Positions 1 to 7,782 of a stretch of DNA of 22,307 nucleotides are shown piece by piece. The position numbers were made by a program, and so were the translations under genes. Below the pieces are notes generated by a model that did no database searches, was not told the DNA's origin, and saw nothing but the letters and a program-made list of their open reading frames with translations. The stretch covers positions 1 to 22,307 of the forward strand of contig CAYZMS010000045.1 in assembly GCA_964479625.1 (NCBI GenBank), read 5' to 3'. Position 1 is the first letter of the stretch. Each line of letters starts with the position of its first letter. The stretch is from CAYZMS01 sp964479625 (lineage in GTDB: Bacteria > Bacteroidota > Bacteroidia > Chitinophagales > Saprospiraceae).

Positions 1-27
1 CTTTTTTTATTTTAGGAAAAATTACCT

Positions 28-1893
28 GTGCCCATGCTTAGAATGCTTTGCTTTTTATGTTTATCCGGCTTTTGCCTGCCCTCAAGTGGGCAACGCGGCC
101 TGGAATATGCCAAAACCCAATTACCAGAGGTGCTCGATAGTATCGAACGAATAATGGAAAACCAGCATATTCCCGGACTTTTGCTCACTCTCGCAACCCG
201 TGATTCCATCCTGTACGATGGGGGGCTTGGTTTAGCACGTGTGGAAGAAGAGCAAGCGGTGAACCGACACAGTCAGTTTCGCCTGGGGTCGATTTCGAAA
301 AGCTTTGCGGTACTGTGTTTGTTACAACTGGAAGCCGAAGGAAAGTTGTCGCTGGAAAATCCCCTTTCGGAAGTGGCTCCGGAGGTTCTTTTCGACAACC
401 CCTGGGAAGAGACCGACCCGGTCCGGATAGTGCACCTGCTGGAGCATACAGCGGGTTTCGATGATATGCATTTCCATGCGATTTACAACGAGGCGGATGC
501 AGAACCGGGGCTTTTGGAAATGGTTCAACGGCACGAAAAGTCATTGGTTTCCCGTTGGCGCCCTGGAACCCGCTACTCCTATTCTAATCCAGGCTATGTA
601 ATTGCCACCTATCTGATCGAGAAGTTTAGCGGTGAGCCCTACCACGATTTCGTTAGAAAAACAGTATTCGAACCTTTAGGCATGCCGGATGCCGATTTTG
701 AATCTTTCCCGGGAGACGATCCGCAATACGCTCAGGGGTACAGATACGAATCTAGAGGGTATGAGCCTATCCCTTTTTACCCTATCCTGGGAGGTATGGC
801 CGGTGCGCTTAATGCTTCCGGAGCGGATATGGGGCCCTTTCTGCAGTTCTTGCTCAATGACGGTAAGGTGGATACGGTACAGGTTTTCCCTGCCGAACTG
901 CTTCGAAAAATGGAGAGAACGACGACCACGCTGGCTGCTACAAACGGCTTGACCGGCCTTTACGCCCTGGCTAATGCCCCGGCTTCTATGGATCGCCCCT
1001 TCCAGTTTAGGGGCCATGACGGGGGCATCGATGGGTTTTCTTCTTCTTACGGTTATGCCCGGAGACTGGGCTTGGCCTACGCCCTTTCCATTAACAGGAA
1101 TACCAACCTCTCTCCTATTAGGAACCTTCTGCTGGACTACCTCAGTCAAAGTATGAGTACTATGCAGCCCTCCAAAAAGAAGATACCGGCGGACACCGTT
1201 TCGGCTTACACCGGCTATTACGAGTATCGCAGCCCGAGAAATGAGACCTTCTTTTTTATGGAGCGTTTGCAAAGGGATGCCCGGATTTACTTTAAAGGGG
1301 ATACCCTTTTTCGAAAACAACTTTCTGCCAAACCTCAAAAACTGGTCCACATCGGGGAGGGGCAATTCAGGGCTCCAGGAGATTATCAGCCAACTTATGT
1401 ATTGGCGAGAGACCAGGAGGGGAAACTGGTTTTAGCTGGTTGGGATTACTATGAAACGGCCCCCGCCTGGAAGGTTTTAGGCCGGCGTTGGGGAGTGATC
1501 GCTGCATTTTTCCTGTTGCCGGTCTTTTGGCTGATCGGCCTGATAGCGCTGGTCATTGGTCTGGTACGCAAGGATAGGCGGCTGAACCTGGCCTTATTGC
1601 TTTTCTGGATCGCAGCTACTGGTTTATTCATCATGGCACTCCCGATTTTCGATGATGTAGATCCAATGGTGTTAGGTAAACGCAACCTGTCTACCATGAG
1701 CATTTACCTGGGCGGTCTTATTTTGGGATTGGGAACCATAGCGGGATGGTTGTTTTTTATCTTTCGAAAAACCACTTCTCCGCAACCCGCATGGCACAGC
1801 GTCGGATTGGCCGGGTTTGGATTGGTATTATTGATCCTGGCCCTGTACTTTTGGGAACATGATTGGCTTGGATTAATGTTCTGGAGAGCCTAA
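28..1893 (+). CDS. Serine hydrolase (beta-lactamase/penicillin-binding-protein fold) with C-terminal membrane domain
   Basis: A 621-aa exported enzyme of the class C beta-lactamase/serine hydrolase family (Pfam Beta-lactamase type). An N-terminal hydrophobic signal ends near 'SSGQ'. The catalytic motifs are visible: SxxK as SISK at residues 88-91, the Tyr motif YSN at 185-187, and an HxG-type third motif, HDGG at 330-333, in place of KTG. After a linker domain, residues about 488-610 hold four hydrophobic helices, so the enzyme is probably anchored with its catalytic domain in the periplasm. Family members act as peptidases, esterases or amidases; the substrate cannot be read here. The GTG start follows an AGGA-like site and an in-frame TAG at 13-15; ATG at 34 is an alternative. 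The next gene begins 14 nt after the stop, so the two are probably co-transcribed. I am sure of the family, not of the substrate. Confidence 0.85.
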   Translation: MPMLRMLCFLCLSGFCLPSSGQRGLEYAKTQLPEVLDSIERIMENQHIPGLLLTLATRDSILYDGGLGLARVEEEQAVNRHSQFRLGSISKSFAVLCLLQLEAEGKLSLENPLSEVAPEVLFDNPWEETDPVRIVHLLEHTAGFDDMHFHAIYNEADAEPGLLEMVQRHEKSLVSRWRPGTRYSYSNPGYVIATYLIEKFSGEPYHDFVRKTVFEPLGMPDADFESFPGDDPQYAQGYRYESRGYEPIPFYPILGGMAGALNASGADMGPFLQFLLNDGKVDTVQVFPAELLRKMERTTTTLAATNGLTGLYALANAPASMDRPFQFRGHDGGIDGFSSSYGYARRLGLAYALSINRNTNLSPIRNLLLDYLSQSMSTMQPSKKKIPADTVSAYTGYYEYRSPRNETFFFMERLQRDARIYFKGDTLFRKQLSAKPQKLVHIGEGQFRAPGDYQPTYVLARDQEGKLVLAGWDYYETAPAWKVLGRRWGVIAAFFLLPVFWLIGLIALVIGLVRKDRRLNLALLLFWIAATGLFIMALPIFDDVDPMVLGKRNLSTMSIYLGGLILGLGTIAGWLFFIFRKTTSPQPAWHSVGLAGFGLVLLILALYFWEHDWLGLMFWRA

Positions 1894-1907
1894 AGGGTAA
1901 AAAAACC

Positions 1908-3878
1908 ATGAAAACAAAGATACTCCTGCTGCTGGCTTTAAACCTAGTTTGGGTACTGCCTTTATCCGGACAGGGAAGCGTCGCAGTTGATTTTTATAAG
2001 TCAGCCGAACAGGCCTTGTTGCAGCGCAAATACAAAAAGGCGATAAGGATGTTCGAGAAAGCCTTGGACCGTCAACCTGATATGTTGGCCGCCAAACGAG
2101 GCATCGGTGCTTGTTATGAGCTGTTGAATGAGTACGAAAAAGCCCTAGAATATTACCTGGAGGTCCAACAGGCGGATTATCGCTATTCGAGAAATCTCTA
2201 TTACCAGATCGGGAACGCTTTCTATAAGACGGGGCAATACGATAAGGCGATCGCTTATTTTAAACAATTCGAGACGCTTCGTCCCTTGAGTAAATATGAA
2301 TTCAAGGTGTTCGGTGAAGAGGAGATCAAACAAACAGAAGACTTCTACCTGGATCTCCCGGTCAGCATCCGGGGGGCAGAGATCTCAAAGGATAGCAGCA
2401 TGTTCAGGGAAGGGGTGGTCGTTCGAAACCTGGGGAAGGGGGTCAACTCCAAGGCGGAGGAATATTTCCCCTTTCTGGCCAACGACCAAAGCTGGATGTA
2501 CTTCACCAGCCGCAAGGATGCCTTATCGGATGAGAACCTTTACCTGGCGAGAAAGCGCAACGGAAAATGGCAATCAGCAGGGGGCGTGAAAGGGCAATTT
2601 AATTCTAGCTTGAATGAGGGAATGGCTACGGTGGTCCGCGATGGTCGGCACCTGTATTTTACAGCTTGTAATCGCCCTGAAGTTGAGGGGCCCTGTGATA
2701 TTTGGGAAGCCACTGTACGGGATGATAAAATTGAAGACCTTCGAAGTCTGTCCGGCCAGTCGAATTCAGAGAATTGGGAATCCCAGGCGGCCATCAGTTG
2801 TGATGGGGGGACCCTTTATTTTGCCAGCAACCGCCCAGGTGGAGAAGGAGGGACAGACATCTGGTACAGCAAGCTGCAATCCGACGGGTCCTGGAGTGCG
2901 CCCATCAATATGGGGCCTAAGATCAATACACCAAAGGATGAAGAATCCCCTTTCATAACCAATGACGGTCGGACACTCTACTTTTGCTCTACCGGGCACC
3001 TGGGCATGGGCGATCAGGATATTTTTATGAGCCTGCTCGAATTTGGAGACCAGTGGAGCAGTCCAGTTAATTTGGGACCAGAGGTTAATACCCCCTATCG
3101 GGAATTAGGGTTTTTCCTCTCGGCTGATGGGAAAACCGGCTACTTCGCCAGCGATCGGCCTGGCGGACAAGGGGGGATGGATATTTACGAAGTGGAGTTG
3201 GGGGAAAGCCTATATAGTGAACCCATGACTTTCGTGGAAGGCTATCTCCTTAATGCCTATGACCAAAAAAGAGTCGCCGGGTTATTGCGTATCCAGGGTA
3301 GGGGAGGGCGTGCTACAGAGCCCGACGGGCGTTTTTTCCTTTGTGTCCGGGCTGGTGATTCCTTGCGAATTTCTGTAGAGCAAGAAGGCTTTCACCCTTA
3401 CACGGAGACCTTCTATATCCTAGAACGGGACAACAAATCGTTTTTCAATATCGAGCTTTTGCTGATCCCGGTGGATGTGTCTCTGGATGAACCGGAACCA
3501 GTTGTAGAAGAGGAAGCAGCAGAACCGGGACCTCAACGTCGGATCCGACAACCGAGGAGTTACCAACACGTTATTTATTTTCCATTTAACAGCAGTGAGA
3601 TTGAATTCGAAGAATTTAATGAGCTGGATGATTTTATTACCCTTCATGCGGAAAAGAATATCCAAAGGATCGAATTGTCAGGATATGCGGACCCGGTAGG
3701 GGAGGCACAACTCAACCTGTTGTTATCCGAGCAACGGGCTAAAAACCTGACGATCTACCTAATGGATAAGGGCTTCGTCCCGGAACGGATATTCCTTCAG
3801 GGAAACGGGGAACTATTCAATGAGGCTTCTGATCAGGAAAAAAGGAAAGTAGTCCTGAAAATATACACCCTGGAATAG
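1908..3878 (+). CDS. PorE-like TPR / five-bladed propeller / OmpA-family protein
   Basis: A 656-aa exported protein. I chose ATG 1908 over an in-frame ATG at 1863 because it begins a clean signal peptide (MKTKILLLLALNLVW..., cleavage near SGQ) and avoids overlap with the upstream gene. Order of domains: TPR repeats about 28-125; five PD40/WD40-like beta-propeller blades about 180-430, with recurring YF(T/A)S and DIW/DIY motifs; a carboxypeptidase-regulatory-like beta domain about 442-505; an acidic Pro/Glu linker; and an OmpA C-terminal peptidoglycan-binding domain about 550-656 with the LSEQRA motif. This is the architecture described for the T9SS component PorE of Porphyromonas, which links the secretion machine to peptidoglycan. 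Unlike a lipoprotein it has no lipobox Cys. Bacteroidota carry several paralogues of this architecture, so the T9SS role is inference. It follows the serine hydrolase by 14 nt. Confidence 0.82.
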   Translation: MKTKILLLLALNLVWVLPLSGQGSVAVDFYKSAEQALLQRKYKKAIRMFEKALDRQPDMLAAKRGIGACYELLNEYEKALEYYLEVQQADYRYSRNLYYQIGNAFYKTGQYDKAIAYFKQFETLRPLSKYEFKVFGEEEIKQTEDFYLDLPVSIRGAEISKDSSMFREGVVVRNLGKGVNSKAEEYFPFLANDQSWMYFTSRKDALSDENLYLARKRNGKWQSAGGVKGQFNSSLNEGMATVVRDGRHLYFTACNRPEVEGPCDIWEATVRDDKIEDLRSLSGQSNSENWESQAAISCDGGTLYFASNRPGGEGGTDIWYSKLQSDGSWSAPINMGPKINTPKDEESPFITNDGRTLYFCSTGHLGMGDQDIFMSLLEFGDQWSSPVNLGPEVNTPYRELGFFLSADGKTGYFASDRPGGQGGMDIYEVELGESLYSEPMTFVEGYLLNAYDQKRVAGLLRIQGRGGRATEPDGRFFLCVRAGDSLRISVEQEGFHPYTETFYILERDNKSFFNIELLLIPVDVSLDEPEPVVEEEAAEPGPQRRIRQPRSYQHVIYFPFNSSEIEFEEFNELDDFITLHAEKNIQRIELSGYADPVGEAQLNLLLSEQRAKNLTIYLMDKGFVPERIFLQGNGELFNEASDQEKRKVVLKIYTLE

Positions 3879-3895
3879 TTTTTAGTAAGGTATTT

Positions 3896-5527
3896 TTAGT
3901 TGTTGAACTCAGTATGGAGTAGTTGTAGCAATACGCCGTTCGTCCAGCCAAAGCCATCCTGAACCGGGTATTCCCCGCCGCCTGCTTCCAGGCCCATATC
4001 CAAGACGTTGTATTTTTCGACCATTTTACCGGTATTGCGGTATACTTTTACATTCAGAGCGACCCACCGCTGGGCTATGGTGTCGGCTAGCGATATTTCG
4101 TTGTAATGGCGCAGACCCTGAATGCTGATCCAATGCAGGGGTGCCCAGCCATTAGGGGCATCCCATTGTTGACCGCTGCTTTCCAGGGTCGTTACCAGAC
4201 CGCCGTCCTGTAAAAAGTTGCTTTGAAGGAAGTCGGCTGCCGCTTCAGCTTTATCGGCAGGAGCCAATTGAAAATAAAGGGGGAACATACCCGCCAAGGT
4301 GGGTCTTGGAAGACGTTTGCCCTGCACAAAATCGTAATCCAGATAATAGCCCAACGCAGGGTCCCAGCAATATTGGTCAATAGCTTCCTGTCGGGTTCTG
4401 GCTGCAGTAGCATAGTGTTCAGCTTTTTCCGCCTGACCCGATTGCCGGTAAGCCTTCGCCAGTACAGCTTCCAGGTTGGCCAGTAAAGCATTGAGGTCCA
4501 CCGGGATGATCTCCGTGGTGTGGATGGTCTCCAGGTTTTGTCCGTCCCTTAACCAGCGGGAGCTGAAATCCCAACCGGATTCACAGGCAGCTCTGATATC
4601 CCGGTATAAAGCTTCAGCAGGCCGTTCCGTTTTGTGACTGGTCTCTACATCATCGCGGTACATTTCCGCTCTGGGATCAGAACGGTTATCGTAATAGCGA
4701 TTCAGGAGGCTACCGTCAGCTAAACGAACCACCCTCAGGTTGGCGTGACTGCCGCCTGCTCCGGATGCATTTTCTGGTTTTTTGATCCTCTCCCTGCCCT
4801 TCATCCAGAACTGGTATTCTTTTTCCAGGTAGGGTAGGTATTTTTCAAGGACTTCCGGTCCTTTTTCCTTTTCCAGCAACTGGACCATCGCAGCAAAAAA
4901 TGGCGGTTGGGAACGGCTTAGGAAATAGGTCCTGTTGCCGTTGGGAACATGCTCGACCTCATCGATGAGGTAGGCAAAATTATCCAGCATATTTTCGATC
5001 ATTTCGATTTTACCGGCTTGTCTTAAGCCCAGCATGGTAAAGTAGCTATCCCAATAGTAGATTTCTCCAAAGCGTCCTCCTGGGACGATATAGGAGTTGG
5101 GCAATTCGACAAGGGTGCCACTGGTCTCCGAATCAGCGGAGCGGGTTAGGACCGGCCACAAGGCATTGATGTGTTCAGCCGGGCTTCGACTGGTATCACT
5201 TTCGAAACCACTGCTGTATTGCTTCGGTAACTCAAAGTACTCCAATACGAAGGCCTTTAGATTAAAGCCTGTCCCGTTTTTCTGGTTTTCATAGGCATCC
5301 AGAAGTTCTTTGGTAGGAACCTTTGGTGTACAATCTGCAAAGGTTTTTCCATCGGGGAAGATCGCAGCCATCTGGACCTCAACGAACAACTCACCATACC
5401 GTTCCACTGGCGGCAAGTCCTGTAGCTGGGCTTCAGATAAATGAGCGGAGGAGTCGACGGTTTCGCGGCAGGCGTAAAAGGTAGCGGTGAAGAGCAAAAG
5501 CACGAGGGCAGTTCGAATGGTATGCAT
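3896..5527 (-). CDS. treA: Periplasmic trehalase (GH37), predicted lipoprotein
   Basis: A 543-aa glycoside hydrolase family 37 enzyme that hydrolyses alpha,alpha-trehalose to two glucose molecules. Both trehalase signatures are present: PGGRFGEIYYWDSYF at about 149-163 and QWDAPNGWAP at about 454-463. By comparison with the E. coli enzyme, the acid catalyst should be Asp320 in ESGWDFSSRW and the base Glu504 in MVEKYN; the glycine-rich GGGEYPVQDGFGW lid segment follows at 516-528. The N-terminus is a lipoprotein signal ending in FYAC (Cys20), so the protein is probably lipid-anchored in the envelope, unlike soluble E. coli TreA. Length is normal for the family. Its stop lies 17 nt from the convergent PorE-like gene. 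No sugar transporter or trehalose gene is nearby, so it appears to be a stand-alone catabolic gene. Confidence 0.93.
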   Translation of the reverse strand: MHTIRTALVLLLFTATFYACRETVDSSAHLSEAQLQDLPPVERYGELFVEVQMAAIFPDGKTFADCTPKVPTKELLDAYENQKNGTGFNLKAFVLEYFELPKQYSSGFESDTSRSPAEHINALWPVLTRSADSETSGTLVELPNSYIVPGGRFGEIYYWDSYFTMLGLRQAGKIEMIENMLDNFAYLIDEVEHVPNGNRTYFLSRSQPPFFAAMVQLLEKEKGPEVLEKYLPYLEKEYQFWMKGRERIKKPENASGAGGSHANLRVVRLADGSLLNRYYDNRSDPRAEMYRDDVETSHKTERPAEALYRDIRAACESGWDFSSRWLRDGQNLETIHTTEIIPVDLNALLANLEAVLAKAYRQSGQAEKAEHYATAARTRQEAIDQYCWDPALGYYLDYDFVQGKRLPRPTLAGMFPLYFQLAPADKAEAAADFLQSNFLQDGGLVTTLESSGQQWDAPNGWAPLHWISIQGLRHYNEISLADTIAQRWVALNVKVYRNTGKMVEKYNVLDMGLEAGGGEYPVQDGFGWTNGVLLQLLHTEFNN

Positions 5528-5598
5528 GGCGGCTGTTAAAAAGGTTCAGAAGGAAGGTCTAAATTAGCAGATTTCCCGGGTTTTATTGATATGGAGTC

Positions 5599-5606
5599 CA
5601 AAGATA
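5599..5606 (-). promoter_or_regulatory. Possible -7 element of the trehalase promoter
   Basis: On the minus strand, TATCTTTG matches the Bacteroidota -7 consensus TAnnTTTG and lies about 72 nt upstream of the trehalase ATG. I see no TTTG at the right distance for a -33 element, so this is weak. The rest of the 5528-5749 intergenic stretch shows only a small hairpin, CTGGAG/CTCCAG (5705-5710 with 5719-5724), without a U-tract. Confidence 0.3.
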
Positions 5607-5749
5607 TTCGATGGATATAGGAAGGCATCATGTTGCAATAATCCTGGGATAGTTGCACAGTGCTGCTGCGGGCTTATCAGGGCGAACTTGCTTTGGTAGC
5701 TAGCCTGGAGGTCTTAAACTCCAGTGTAGGTAATCCACAACTCCAAAAT

Positions 5750-6346
5750 TCAGCTTTCCTTAGCTTCCTTCCAGGTTTGGTAGAGCACCTCTTGCTCCGG
5801 TTGATCCTCGGGGATTTCGGTCAAAGGGTTACAAACCGTTAATTGGGCTTTCAGATCAGCGGGTAATCTTTGGTAAAGGCGGGTCCCTTCCGTCTTCCAG
5901 GCGATCATTTCGTCTGAAACCTTTTTGACGACCTTGCCCGGGTTGCCAACCACCAGGCTGCGGGCCGGTATCTCGGTATCTGCTTTGATAAATGCCAGGG
6001 CTCCGATAATGCATTCCGAGCCGATGAATACCCGGTCCATGATCACGCTATTCATGCCGACCAGACTATTTTGGCCGATAACTGCCCCGTGAATAACTGC
6101 TCCATGCCCTATGTGTGCCCCTTCCTTAAGTCGTACCGTAACACCAGGGAACATATGTACCGTACAATTCTCCTGGACATTACAGCCATCTTCAATGACA
6201 ATACCGCCCCAATCCCCCCGAAGCACGGCCTGAGGCCCAATGTAAACCTTTTTTCCAATTACCACATTGCCTACCACCGTGGCCTGAGGGTGTACAAAAG
6301 CGCTGGGATCAACGACCGGACGAAAACCTTTAAAGGCATAGAACAT
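5750..6346 (-). CDS. Gamma-carbonic-anhydrase/PaaY-type hexapeptide-repeat protein
   Basis: A 198-aa left-handed beta-helix protein. Hexapeptide repeats (V/I-G-x-x-x-x pattern) run from about residue 18 to 135. The three zinc-binding histidines expected for gamma carbonic anhydrases are present: His64 (CTVHMFP), His81 (HIGHG) and His86 (VIHG). The C-terminal helix (SDEMIAWKTEGTRLYQRL) closely resembles PaaY, a trimeric hotdog-free thioesterase/acyltransferase-like protein of phenylacetate catabolism, rather than the archaeal Cam enzyme. No paa genes are nearby, so the substrate is open; carbonic anhydrase activity is also possible, but the acidic loop of Cam that carries the proton shuttle is missing. 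The ATG at 6344-6346 faces a divergent gene across 111 nt. I am sure of the family, not of the reaction. Confidence 0.85.
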   Translation of the reverse strand: MFYAFKGFRPVVDPSAFVHPQATVVGNVVIGKKVYIGPQAVLRGDWGGIVIEDGCNVQENCTVHMFPGVTVRLKEGAHIGHGAVIHGAVIGQNSLVGMNSVIMDRVFIGSECIIGALAFIKADTEIPARSLVVGNPGKVVKKVSDEMIAWKTEGTRLYQRLPADLKAQLTVCNPLTEIPEDQPEQEVLYQTWKEAKES

Positions 6347-6356
6347 AAAACTATGG

Positions 6357-6387
6357 TTTGATTATAACAATTATTTTACGTAATTTG
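6357..6387 (+). promoter_or_regulatory. Candidate Bacteroidota promoter for the 6458 gene
   Basis: TTTG at 6357-6360, a 20-nt spacer, then TAATTTG at 6381-6387. This is one base short of the TAnnTTTG -7 consensus but has the expected 19-21 nt spacing. It would give a leader of about 60 nt before the ATG at 6458. Confidence 0.35.
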
Positions 6388-6457
6388 CTTTGGTTTTTTG
6401 ATCCATTCGAATCCGAAAAGCTGGTTGATTGCTAACGCTGTGTGAAGGAGCCTTATC

Positions 6458-7777
6458 ATGAAATGGATCTTACTTTTATTGGTTTTTATGGCATTTAGCA
6501 AACTCTATGGACAAGGCTTGCTGAATCCCCATGAAAACCCTCTATCCAGTCTTTCTATTGAAGAAGGACTTCAATTGTCGCCTTTTGGTTTGTTCGTAGC
6601 GGGAAAGACGAATTACGCTGCCTTGGAACAAACCGACGCCTATGCCCTTTTTCATATACTGGAGGGGTATGTTTCCCAATATCGAGAAGGCGGAACTCCT
6701 GCCCTTTTCGAGGAATCTGTTCCGGAATCATTAACCTATCTCCAACCCTTCGAAAAAGGAACCTTTTTCTATCTGCAAAGCCGAATCATGGGACCAGGGG
6801 TAAAGTTTTCCGTTGGAGAGCAATGGAAATTGGGGTTTTTGAGTTCTGCCTGGGGCGAATTATGGGGAATAGGGGATCGAAATTTGCACGAACCCACTAT
6901 TGACGCCCAACCCTTTTTTGAACCCTTGCCGGTGGATCATCTTAATGTTCAGGGACAGAGCAGCCTGGAGTTTCAATTGCATTTCGAATACAGCCAAACG
7001 ACTGCCGCAGGTCAATTTCGAATTGGGGGAAACGCAGGCTATCTGCTTCCGATGCAGGTGGTTTACTTACGGCAAATAGGGCCCGCTGAGTACACCTGGC
7101 ACCATTCCAGCTATGCAGAAATTAGCCCGGCCCGTTTTCAACTGCTCCTCCCGGAACCCCTGGCTCCCCGGTTCAACTTCTCCGGTTGGGGTTGGACGGG
7201 AGATATAGCCCTGGCTTGGGCCTATGCTTTTGAAAGACAAGGTCCTGTTTTGGAAGCCACCCTTGGGCTCAGTCGTTTTGGTGTCCTGCATTTAAAAAGC
7301 GGACATACTGCGTATGAGTACACCTCAGAGCAACCGCTTGGGTTAAGTTATTCGAGTATAGAGAACTGGTTGACCGAGACCACCCGGTCAAAGCGTTTCA
7401 GGGAAACGGAAAGCCGGCCACAACTGCCGCTTCCGGCTCGCTTTCATTGGTCGGTCGATATGGAGTGGGAGGGAGGTTACCAGATTTTTGCCCGAGCTGC
7501 TCATGGTTTGGGCGTAAATAAAGGACTGCCTCTTCCCAGGGTTTTTGGTCTAGGTTATGGCGGTGATTGGCTGGGATTACGGGTGTTTCTGGATCTGTCC
7601 AGTACCCGAACCACCAGCCTGGGTTTCGAAGCCAAACTAGGGGGGCTTCGGTTCGGAACCACTCAAATCGGCCCCTGGGTGGGACCGGTCAGGCTAAATC
7701 GTCTGGATCTCTTTGTTGCTTATGCTTACAGTTTTGACCAAAAGAGTAAGGAAAAGCCAGCTTGCCTTTCCTTTTAA
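6458..7777 (+). CDS. Exported protein of unknown function, probable outer-membrane beta-barrel
   Basis: A 439-aa protein that I do not recognise as a named family. It begins with a strong signal peptide (MKWILLLLVFMAFSKLYGQ). The mature part is rich in alternating hydrophobic/polar stretches with many aromatic residues and Gly turns, for example around 170-200, 235-260 and 325-430, as in small Bacteroidota outer-membrane barrels (DUF5723-, PorP- or PorV-like proteins). The C-terminus (VRLNRLDLFVAYAYSFDQ) ends in an amphipathic strand like a beta-barrel closing strand. No lipobox or sorting domain is visible. The gene stands alone, divergent from the PaaY-like gene and ending 5 nt from convergent feoB. 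The outer-membrane location is inferred from composition only. Confidence 0.7.
   Translation: MKWILLLLVFMAFSKLYGQGLLNPHENPLSSLSIEEGLQLSPFGLFVAGKTNYAALEQTDAYALFHILEGYVSQYREGGTPALFEESVPESLTYLQPFEKGTFFYLQSRIMGPGVKFSVGEQWKLGFLSSAWGELWGIGDRNLHEPTIDAQPFFEPLPVDHLNVQGQSSLEFQLHFEYSQTTAAGQFRIGGNAGYLLPMQVVYLRQIGPAEYTWHHSSYAEISPARFQLLLPEPLAPRFNFSGWGWTGDIALAWAYAFERQGPVLEATLGLSRFGVLHLKSGHTAYEYTSEQPLGLSYSSIENWLTETTRSKRFRETESRPQLPLPARFHWSVDMEWEGGYQIFARAAHGLGVNKGLPLPRVFGLGYGGDWLGLRVFLDLSSTRTTSLGFEAKLGGLRFGTTQIGPWVGPVRLNRLDLFVAYAYSFDQKSKEKPACLSF
7748..7773. terminator. Possible hairpin terminator between convergent genes
   Basis: An inverted repeat of 10 bp with one mismatch (7748-7757 against 7764-7773, 6-nt loop), followed by TTTT on the plus strand. 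It overlaps the 3' end of the 6458 gene and sits beside the end of feoB, so it might serve the convergent pair. The U-tract is short, hence low confidence. Confidence 0.3.
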
Positions 7778-7782
7778 GGGAA

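Noticed and set aside
676..1365. A 229-codon antisense open frame inside the serine hydrolase gene
   Set aside because: It lies wholly opposite a gene with clear catalytic motifs, has no recognisable domain, and is the kind of shadow frame expected in this base composition.
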